The position numbers were made by a program, and so were the translations under genes. Shown piece after piece: positions 1-4,992 of a stretch of DNA of 5,593 nucleotides (within the stretch, counting starts at the first letter, position 1; each line of letters opens with the position of its first letter). This stretch comes from Desulfobacteraceae bacterium (GTDB lineage Bacteria; Desulfobacterota; Desulfobacteria; Desulfobacterales; Desulfosalsimonadaceae): assembly GCA_007136525.1 (NCBI GenBank), contig SLGU01000323.1, forward strand, positions 1 through 5,593, read 5' to 3'. A model generated the notes under the pieces. That model had not been told where the DNA came from and searched no databases. It saw nothing but the letters and a program-made list of their open reading frames with translations.

Positions 1-299
1 ATCGCGCACTGCCTTATAGCGGAGAGATCACCCTTTTTTGTCCCAAAAGAAATTATGCTGGGTATGAGGACCCTTTTATGGGCTGGGGAGGCGGCCTGAC
101 AAAAGGTGTGCAGGTGCATCCGCTTTCCATGTACCCGGCTGGAATGCTTGTGGAGCCATTTGTGGCCGAACTGGCGGATAAACTTGAAAAGAGTCTGGCT
201 CGCGCCCGCACCCATTCCGCTTATGTGAAAAATAATGGACTAACTAAGAACAATTTTAGCCCGCACCGGTCGGGTGAAATTGTCACGGGGGTTTTTTGA
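1..299 (+). CDS. C-terminal fragment of a thioesterase-like (NRPS/PKS-type alpha/beta hydrolase) protein
   Basis: This gene enters from the left edge, reading in frame from base 3, and ends at TGA 297-299; 98 residues are visible. The fragment resembles the end of type I thioesterase domains that release products from NRPS and PKS enzymes. It has the pattern Y-x-G-x-I-T-L-F (visible residues 5-12), D-P-F-M-G-W-G (23-29), V-Q-V-H (36-39) and M-L-V-E-P (48-52), followed by a helix V-A-E-L-A-D-K-L. In that family the last segment usually carries the catalytic His, in a P-G-x-H motif about four residues before M-L. Here the matching stretch is S-M-Y-P-A-G, with Pro45 where His is expected, so the domain may be inactive or use another residue. 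The nucleophile and acid residues lie outside the window. A tail of about 25 residues follows with no recognised motif. Only 1 nt separates the stop from the next ATG. Whether this is the end of a large synthetase or a stand-alone hydrolase cannot be told. Confidence 0.65.
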   Translation, partial: RALPYSGEITLFCPKRNYAGYEDPFMGWGGGLTKGVQVHPLSMYPAGMLVEPFVAELADKLEKSLARARTHSAYVKNNGLTKNNFSPHRSGEIVTGVF

Positions 300-300
300 A

Positions 301-561
301 ATGGATTATGCCCGAGATGTACGCAGTTTTATTGTCGACAATTTTCTTTTTGGCGATGAAGACGGTCTTGACGACAATGCTTCTTTTATGGAAACCGGCA
401 TCATCGATTCGACCGGAATACTGGAGCTTGTCGCCTATTTGGAAAAATCGTTCGGTATAATCGTCTCTGATGACGAATTTATCCCCGAAAATCTGGGCTC
501 CATAGCCGAAATTGCCGGTTATCTGGAACGCAAACAACACTTGGAAGATATCAGGAATTAG
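301..561 (+). CDS. Acyl carrier protein (ACP1), DST-motif type
   Basis: This is a small acidic carrier protein of 86 residues, expected to carry an acyl or aminoacyl group on a 4'-phosphopantetheine arm in the cytoplasm. The attachment site is Asp36-Ser37-Thr38 in the stretch E-T-G-I-I-D-S-T-G-I-L-E-L-V, followed by the acidic recognition helix. Ser37 is the predicted modified residue, and Thr replaces the common Leu after it. This G-I-I-D-S-T-G form is, from general knowledge, typical of ACPs encoded next to AMP-forming ligases in polysaccharide/exosortase and natural-product loci. The ATG at 301 is preferred because it lies 1 nt after the upstream stop, with a G-rich stretch at 286-291 as a weak ribosome site. 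An in-frame GTG at 274 would overlap the upstream gene by 26 nt and add nine residues of no family similarity. The ligase begins 3 nt downstream, which suggests translational coupling and that the ligase loads this carrier. Confidence 0.92.
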   Translation: MDYARDVRSFIVDNFLFGDEDGLDDNASFMETGIIDSTGILELVAYLEKSFGIIVSDDEFIPENLGSIAEIAGYLERKQHLEDIRN

Positions 562-564
562 CGC

Positions 565-2190
565 GTGATGATGAATTATCTGGTACAGCATTTTCTGGAA
601 AACGCCGCGCATCGGACGCCCCACAAGATCGCATTGATATGTGGCGATCAACGGCTGACTTACGGCCAGGTCAACGAGCAAAGCAACCGGCTGGCATGCC
701 GGCTTGAACAATCCGGGGTAAAGCGGCAGGACCGGGTTGCGATCCTCCTTGACAACTCGGTTGAATCGGTGATCGCCCTTTTCGGGATCCTCAAGGCCGG
801 CGGTATTTTTATCATGCTCAGCGCCACCATGAAAGCAAGAAAGCTTTCCTATATTCTTTCGGATTCCGCAGCCTGCGTGTTGATCACGCACCGCGGCAAG
901 GCCGCTGATGTTTTGGAAAGCATCGGGCATGCAGGGGCACTGGAAAATATTATCTGGGTCGGCGCTGTGCCGGAGCAGGTCAACGCCGTACCCAGCCGCA
1001 TCCGGCATCTCGTCTGGCAAGAATGGCCAGGCGACGGCACCATGGTGCCCCCGCAGGCGGGCCGGCGTTCGATCGACCGGGACCTGGCTGCCATTATCTA
1101 TACGTCCGGATCCACCGGCGAGCCCAAGGGGGTGATGTCCGCGCACTGCAATATGGTCGCGGCGGCAGAAAGCATTACGCACTACATTGAAAATGCGGCG
1201 GACGACATTATTATGAACGTGCTGCCCCTGTCTTTTGACTACGGCCTTTATCAGGTCCTTATGGCCTTTTTATGGGGGGCCACGGTGGTATTGGAAAAAT
1301 CCTTTCTCTTTCCGGTCAGAATTCTTGAAAAAATTCAAAAAGAACGGGTGACGGGTTTTCCCATTGTTCCGACAATGGCGGCGCTGCTGCTTCAAATGGA
1401 AAATATGGACCGGTTCGACTTTTCCTCTCTCCGGTATATAACCAACACGGCCGCGGTGCTGCCGACCGTGCATATCCGTAAGCTGCGGGGACTTTTTCCG
1501 GCTGTGAAGATTTTTTCCATGTACGGTTTGACCGAGTGCAAGCGGGTTTCCTGGCTTCCTCCGGATCAAATCGACATCCGGCCCGAGTCGGTTGGAATCC
1601 CCATGTGCAACGAAGAGGTGTTTATCGTAGATGAAAGCGGCCGTGAAGTCGCTCCGGGGCAGGTCGGCGAACTGGTCATCCGGGGGGCGAATGTGATGCC
1701 GGGTTATTGGAATGCGCCGGAAGAAACGGCCAAAAAATTCAAGGCCGGGAGATATCCCGGCGAATTTCTGCTTTACAGCGGTGACCTTTTTAAGCAAGAC
1801 GACGCGGGCTTTCTCTATTTTATCGCCCGCAAGGATGACATGATCAAGACCCGGGGGGAGCGGGTGAGCCCCCGGGAAATAGAGGCTGTCCTGCTCGAAA
1901 TGGAAGGGGTGGCGGAAGCGGCCGTGGTCGGCCTTTCCGATGAGGTGCTCGGGCAGGCGATCAAGGCTTTTATTGTCAGAAATGCAAAGGGGGACATCAC
2001 CGAGCAGGCCGTTCGGAAGCATTGCCTGGTGCACCTGGAGTCTTTTATGATGCCCAAATATATTGCATTTGCAAGGGTCTTACCCAAAAATGCCAGTGGA
2101 AAAATTGACAAAAAGAAGCTTTGTCAGAGCGAGCGTTCCGGTTTAACCGCTGCCGATACGAATAAAGCGGATATAGGCGGGTATATTTGA
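565..2190 (+). CDS. AMP-forming acyl/amino-acid ligase (ANL superfamily), probable ACP-loading enzyme
   Basis: This is a full-length, 541-residue stand-alone adenylating enzyme. It should activate a carboxylic acid with ATP to the acyl-adenylate and pass it to a thiol, most likely the arm of ACP1 (inference from adjacency). Visible motifs are the P-loop Y-T-S-G-S-T-G-E-P-K-G (residues 179-189), S-F-D-Y-G (223-227), M-Y-G-L-T-E (319-324), Y-S-G-D (404-407), the hinge region R-K-D-D-M-I-K-T-R-G-E-R-V-S (422-435), and the C-terminal catalytic Lys513 in S-G-K-I-D. It resembles the acyl-CoA ligase family associated with exosortase A loci, and also NRPS adenylation domains. Asp225 matches the residue that binds the alpha-amino group in NRPS domains, so an amino acid substrate is possible; the sequence does not settle this. 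GTG 565, ATG 568 and ATG 571 are consecutive in-frame starts. AGGA at 553-556 lies 8, 11 and 14 nt from them, so 565 or 568 fits best. No transmembrane segment or signal peptide is apparent. Confidence 0.92.
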   Translation: MMMNYLVQHFLENAAHRTPHKIALICGDQRLTYGQVNEQSNRLACRLEQSGVKRQDRVAILLDNSVESVIALFGILKAGGIFIMLSATMKARKLSYILSDSAACVLITHRGKAADVLESIGHAGALENIIWVGAVPEQVNAVPSRIRHLVWQEWPGDGTMVPPQAGRRSIDRDLAAIIYTSGSTGEPKGVMSAHCNMVAAAESITHYIENAADDIIMNVLPLSFDYGLYQVLMAFLWGATVVLEKSFLFPVRILEKIQKERVTGFPIVPTMAALLLQMENMDRFDFSSLRYITNTAAVLPTVHIRKLRGLFPAVKIFSMYGLTECKRVSWLPPDQIDIRPESVGIPMCNEEVFIVDESGREVAPGQVGELVIRGANVMPGYWNAPEETAKKFKAGRYPGEFLLYSGDLFKQDDAGFLYFIARKDDMIKTRGERVSPREIEAVLLEMEGVAEAAVVGLSDEVLGQAIKAFIVRNAKGDITEQAVRKHCLVHLESFMMPKYIAFARVLPKNASGKIDKKKLCQSERSGLTAADTNKADIGGYI

Positions 2191-2216
2191 AATCGAGGGA
2201 ATAAGGTAATAACGGT

Positions 2217-3245
2217 ATGGCGTCGATCATGACAGAAAGCTGCTTTATCTCCGGAATCCGAACATGCGTGCCGGCACGCACATCGGACAACCTGTACGAC
2301 AACACGGCGTTTTCTCCTGCTGAAATTCGCAAGGTGGTTGCGATGGCAGGCGTCAGGAACCGGCGGATCGCAGATGAGACCGTTTGCAGCAGTGATCTCT
2401 GCGTGGAAGCTGCAAAAACCTTGATGAACGATATCGGTTGGGATCCGGTTTCCGTCGACGGGATTATCGTTATCACACAGACGCCGGATTATTTTTTACC
2501 GCAAACGTCAGCGGTAATCCACAAGGCGCTCGGGTTGAGCGAAGCATGTGCCACGATTGACCTGGGACTGGGGTGTTCGGGATATCCGTACGGGCTCTGG
2601 CTTGCTTCGATGATGCTTCATACCGGCGGCATCAGGCGGGTTTTGCTGTTGCACGGGGAAACACCGTCCCGATATTCCCAAAAAGCGGACCGTTCCGTAT
2701 CTCTTCTTTTCGGTGATGCCGGATCCGCAACCGCCATTGAGTTGCAGGGGCGATCCGTTGAAAAGTGGCATTTTATAATGGCAACGGACAGCAGCGGCCT
2801 CGATGACATGATTATCGAAGGCGGGGGGTTTCGCAACCGGTTTCCGGAAGAAGAAGATAAATATTACGTCCGCATGAATGGGGCAAATGTGTTCAACTTT
2901 ACGCTCAAACGAATCCCTTCCCTGGTTCGCGATACAATCGCATTTTCCGGTTTGCAGGCCGATGATGTGGATTATTACATATTTCATCAATCCAACCAGT
3001 TCATCATGAAGCATTTGGTGAAAAAACTCGGGATTCCTGAAGCGCGGGCGCCCATTATACTCAAGGATTTCGGCAATACGGGCGGATGTTCCATCCCGCT
3101 GGCGATCACGCAGGGAAATCTCGGGCGTCACCCGGACAGGTCGCTGCGGCTGATGCTGATCGGCTACGGTGTCGGGCTGTCCTGGTCCGCCGCCCTGGTC
3201 GGTTTGAGCCCGGATGCCCTTATCGCTCACGGCGAGCTGGTATAG
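2217..3245 (+). CDS. Beta-ketoacyl-ACP synthase III-type ketosynthase (KAS III/FabH-like)
   Basis: This 342-residue thiolase-fold enzyme has the length of the FabH family. Such enzymes take an acyl group from a CoA or carrier thioester onto a cysteine and condense it with malonyl-ACP to give a beta-ketoacyl-ACP. The full Cys-His-Asn triad is visible: Cys120 in L-G-C-S-G, His257 in F-H-Q-S-N, and Asn287 in F-G-N-T-G-G. The substrate-side segment T-Q-T-P-D-Y-F-L-P-Q-T and the C-terminal G-Y-G-V-G-L-S-W also match the family. His and Asn, rather than two His residues, mark it as decarboxylating KAS III-like and not KAS I/II. ATG 2217 follows an AAGG at 2203-2206 with about 10 nt spacing. An in-frame ATG at 2229, giving M-T-E-S-C, is an alternative only four codons later. 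The gene starts 26 nt after the ligase stop. The starter may be an ordinary short acyl-CoA or the product loaded by the upstream ligase; the second is inferred from context only. Confidence 0.93.
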   Translation: MASIMTESCFISGIRTCVPARTSDNLYDNTAFSPAEIRKVVAMAGVRNRRIADETVCSSDLCVEAAKTLMNDIGWDPVSVDGIIVITQTPDYFLPQTSAVIHKALGLSEACATIDLGLGCSGYPYGLWLASMMLHTGGIRRVLLLHGETPSRYSQKADRSVSLLFGDAGSATAIELQGRSVEKWHFIMATDSSGLDDMIIEGGGFRNRFPEEEDKYYVRMNGANVFNFTLKRIPSLVRDTIAFSGLQADDVDYYIFHQSNQFIMKHLVKKLGIPEARAPIILKDFGNTGGCSIPLAITQGNLGRHPDRSLRLMLIGYGVGLSWSAALVGLSPDALIAHGELV

Positions 3246-3280
3246 CCGTTTTTTATGAAACCATCAATGTCAATAGATGT

Positions 3281-3287
3281 AAGGGGG
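3281..3287 (+). promoter_or_regulatory. Strong Shine-Dalgarno setting a TTG start
   Basis: The sequence AAGGGGG lies 8 nt before the TTG at 3296-3298. No in-frame ATG or GTG lies between the upstream ketosynthase stop and this point. The conserved SDR N-terminal strand begins only about a dozen codons later. The site therefore decides the start of the following reductase gene. Confidence 0.7.
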
Positions 3288-3295
3288 CGTTTTAC

Positions 3296-4063
3296 TTGAA
3301 TATACATCAATTTATTGATTTTAAAGGCAAACGGGTATTGGTATCGGGAGCTTCTTCCGGAATTGGCCGTGCCATTTGCATCGCGTTAAGCCGGTGCGGC
3401 GCCGGCCTGATCCTGGCGGGCAGGGATCGGCAGCGTCTGCTGGAAACCGCCGGGCAGTTGGAGACGACGGATTGCCATCTCTTTGAGCAGGACCTGTCGA
3501 ACCATAGTGAAATAGAGCCGAAGCTGAGAGCGCTTGCAAGGGAAACCGGCCGGATATACGGGTTTTGCCATTCTGCCGGCGTGGTGGATACCCGCCCGTT
3601 GAATATGGTTCGCCAACAGGATGTTGTTCATTTGCTGGATGTGCATCTGCTCGCAGGCATTGAGATGGCTCGTGTGGTCTGCCGGCGGGACGTGATGGAG
3701 GAAAAAGGCGGTGCACTTTTATTTGTTTCCTCGATTTATGGACGTATCGGCGTTGCCGGCCAGATCGGATACAGTGCGAGCAAGGGGGCTGTCACCGCCG
3801 CCGCGCGATCCATGGCAGTGGAGCTGGCCAGAAGAAACATCCGGGTTAATACCCTGTCGCCGGGATTTGTAAAAACGCCGATGACAGACGGGGCGTTAAA
3901 GCTTCTGTCGGCGGAGCAAAGACAGAAAATATGGGATTCCCATCCCCTGGGCATTTTGACGCCGGAGGATGCGGCCAGGGCCGCCGTGTTTCTCCTGGCC
4001 CCGGAAAACAAGCGGATAACGGGGATAGACCTGGTCGTTGACGGTGGTTACACGGCCCAATAG
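3296..4063 (+). CDS. SDR-family 3-ketoacyl-ACP reductase-like enzyme (FabG-like), TTG start
   Basis: This 255-residue classical short-chain dehydrogenase/reductase most likely reduces the beta-keto group made by the preceding ketosynthase to a hydroxyl. The nucleotide-binding motif is S-G-A-S-S-G-I-G (residues 17-24), with Gly18, Gly22 and Gly24. A-G-R-D (41-44) after the second strand, with its Arg, suggests NADPH. The active site shows Ser146, Tyr159 and Lys163, the last two in Y-S-A-S-K, and the C-terminus ends in V-V-D-G-G-Y as in FabG relatives. Two positions differ from FabG: the usual N-N-A-G is H-S-A-G, and the structural/catalytic Asn of the tetrad appears replaced by His117 in D-V-H-L. 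Reading further upstream in this frame only overlaps the ketosynthase gene and yields non-SDR sequence, so TTG 3296, 8 nt after a strong ribosome site, is chosen. Other SDR reactions, such as sugar or alcohol oxidation, cannot be excluded, but the neighbours favour ketoreduction. Confidence 0.88.
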   Translation: MNIHQFIDFKGKRVLVSGASSGIGRAICIALSRCGAGLILAGRDRQRLLETAGQLETTDCHLFEQDLSNHSEIEPKLRALARETGRIYGFCHSAGVVDTRPLNMVRQQDVVHLLDVHLLAGIEMARVVCRRDVMEEKGGALLFVSSIYGRIGVAGQIGYSASKGAVTAAARSMAVELARRNIRVNTLSPGFVKTPMTDGALKLLSAEQRQKIWDSHPLGILTPEDAARAAVFLLAPENKRITGIDLVVDGGYTAQ

Positions 4064-4076
4064 TACCACACTGGTA
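4064..4076. repeat. Short inverted repeat between SDR and ACP2 genes
   Basis: TACCA and TGGTA form a perfect 5-bp inverted repeat around a 3-nt spacer directly after the reductase stop codon. It is too short for a convincing terminator and lacks a following U-run. It could be a minor operator or chance. Confidence 0.25.
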
Positions 4077-4097
4077 TAATAAGGATATAAAGTTTTG

Positions 4098-4334
4098 ATG
4101 ACAGTAGACGAAGCGCTTGCGTGGATCGCCGAATTATTTGAAGAATCCGCAGACAATATTTCGCTGGAAACACAGCGGGGAGATATTGATGCGTGGGACT
4201 CCCTCGGGACATTGACGCTGATGGCAAGACTGGATGAGGATTTTGAAATTCTGCTGGATGATGGAGAAGTTCAGGAGCTTCGGGCGGTTTCCGATATCGT
4301 CGCTGTATTGCAGAAGCATGGGAAGGCCCAATGA
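4098..4334 (+). CDS. Acyl carrier protein (ACP2), DSL-motif type
   Basis: This second small carrier protein has 78 residues. Its phosphopantetheine site is Asp34-Ser35-Leu36 in D-A-W-D-S-L-G-T-L-T-L, followed by an acidic helix II region (R-L-D-E-D-F-E-I), as in typical ACPs. It differs clearly from ACP1 in the attachment motif (D-S-L against D-S-T) and in its flanks, so the two are unlikely to be recent duplicates. The gene sits between the ketoreductase and dehydratase genes and is the natural carrier for the extension intermediates (inference). ATG 4098 is the preferred start. AAGGA at 4081-4085 is 12 nt away, somewhat far, and a TTG at 4095 immediately before it would be 9 nt away; the two choices differ by one residue. 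The gap from the reductase stop is 34 nt and to the dehydratase 38 nt. Confidence 0.9.
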   Translation: MTVDEALAWIAELFEESADNISLETQRGDIDAWDSLGTLTLMARLDEDFEILLDDGEVQELRAVSDIVAVLQKHGKAQ

Positions 4335-4372
4335 TACGTGTACATTCCAACGATGAATTTTGAGGTTGCACC

Positions 4373-4831
4373 ATGCGATTCATACTTGTTGATAGAATTG
4401 TCGATATGTCGCCGGGTATTTATATCCATGCCGAAAAACAGGTGGCGGCGGAGGAAGATTTTTTCCGGGACCATTTCCCGGGTTTTCCTGTTGTGCCCGG
4501 AGTTTTGCTGACAGAAATGATGGCCCAGGCGGCCGGCAAATGCCTCGATGCGGAAAATCCCTCGCGCGGCAAGGCCATGCTTGTGGAAATCAGAAAAGCC
4601 GGCTTTCGGGATTGGATGCTGCCGGGTCAAACGGCCAATATTTTTGCCGATATCAAGACAAGTCGGGAGAAATACGCAACCGCCGCCTGCCGTATTGAAA
4701 TTCAGGAAAAGAAAATCAGTTCTGCCGAGCTTTCTTTTTCTTTTGTCAGCAGCGATCGTCTGGCGCCTGATTATGTGGATGCGGTCCTGGAAGCCTATCT
4801 TGGAAAAAACAATGCGGAGAAAAAGGATTGA
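4373..4831 (+). CDS. 3-hydroxyacyl-ACP dehydratase, FabZ-like hot-dog fold
   Basis: This 152-residue protein resembles FabZ, which removes water from 3-hydroxyacyl-ACP to give trans-2-enoyl-ACP. The signature F-L-V-D-R-like start (F-I-L-V-D-R, residues 3-8) is followed by D-H-F-P-G-F-P-V-V-P-G-V (33-44) and L-L-T-E-M-M-A-Q-A-A-G (45-55). Catalytic His34 and Glu48 are 14 residues apart, the same spacing as in E. coli FabZ. Compared with FabZ the N-terminus is short, lacking the leading helix and the L-P-H-R-x-P-F segment. The C-terminus carries roughly 20 extra, charged residues. ATG 4373 has GAGG at 4362-4365 with 7 nt spacing, and an in-frame stop at 4361-4363 rules out a longer protein. The TGA stop overlaps the left end of the palindromic repeat. 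In this operon it should act on the product of the upstream ketoreductase, carried on ACP2. Confidence 0.9.
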   Translation: MRFILVDRIVDMSPGIYIHAEKQVAAEEDFFRDHFPGFPVVPGVLLTEMMAQAAGKCLDAENPSRGKAMLVEIRKAGFRDWMLPGQTANIFADIKTSREKYATAACRIEIQEKKISSAELSFSFVSSDRLAPDYVDAVLEAYLGKNNAEKKD

Positions 4832-4983
4832 TGGCGCCGTAAAAAGTCCAATATCTGCGTTATGCGCGATTCCTCAGAATGTCACGTACGGCTAAGTACC
4901 CTGCATTCTTCGAAATCGCGCAAGCCTTGATCTTGAACTGTTTACGGCACCATCTAAAAACTGACTTTTTACAAGTGTGTCAA
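4828..4983. repeat. Palindromic, MITE-like intergenic element
   Basis: The only long gap in the operon is filled by nested inverted repeats. GTAAAAAGTC at 4839-4848 pairs perfectly with GACTTTTTAC at 4963-4972. The segment 4830-4843 pairs with 4941-4954 at 13 of 14 positions. TGCGCGATT at 4863-4871 pairs with 4914-4922. AGAATG at 4876-4881 pairs with 4904-4909, and GTAC at 4886-4889 pairs with 4896-4899. The two outer pairings share bases 4839-4843 and so compete, allowing two alternative folds. Extending outward, the ends become TTGA and TCAA, giving an imperfect terminal repeat. No coding frame of note lies inside. Such a structure suggests a small non-autonomous mobile element or a structured intergenic repeat that could affect mRNA stability. 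From memory, similar repeats occur in deltaproteobacterial genomes; this is unverified, and the exact ends are uncertain. Confidence 0.68.
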
Positions 4984-4992
4984 GGATTTATC

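Noticed and set aside
283..1182. Long open frame on the minus strand opposite ACP1 and the ligase
   Set aside because: It lies antisense to two genes with clear catalytic motifs and shows no recognisable domain; it is a by-product of their codon use.
1270..2034. Minus-strand open frame of 254 codons opposite the ligase
   Set aside because: Same reasoning: fully within a well-supported plus-strand gene, basic and Pro/His/Arg-rich, with no family pattern.
2508..3230. Minus-strand open frame of 240 codons opposite the ketosynthase
   Set aside because: The plus strand holds an intact Cys-His-Asn ketosynthase here, and the antisense product has no motif.
4072..4080. Extended -10-like TGGTATAAT before ACP2
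   Set aside because: No suitable -35 lies 16 to 18 nt upstream, and a transcript starting about 7 nt downstream would lose the AAGGA ribosome site at 4081-4085. It is probably chance inside the operon.
4331..4363. Ten-codon frame overlapping the ACP2 stop (ATGA)
   Set aside because: It is in the dehydratase frame but ends at TGA 4361-4363, just before that gene's ribosome site; it is too short, and I see no evidence for a leader peptide.
4548..4895. Alternative plus-strand frame of 115 codons across the dehydratase and the repeat
   Set aside because: It overlaps the FabZ-like gene in another frame, has no ribosome site of note, and its basic composition is typical of an out-of-frame reading.
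4839..4972. Rho-independent terminator reading of the GTAAAAAGTC/GACTTTTTAC pair
   Set aside because: The arms are AT-rich and over 110 nt apart, and no GC-rich stem directly precedes a T-run, so a classical intrinsic terminator is not supported.
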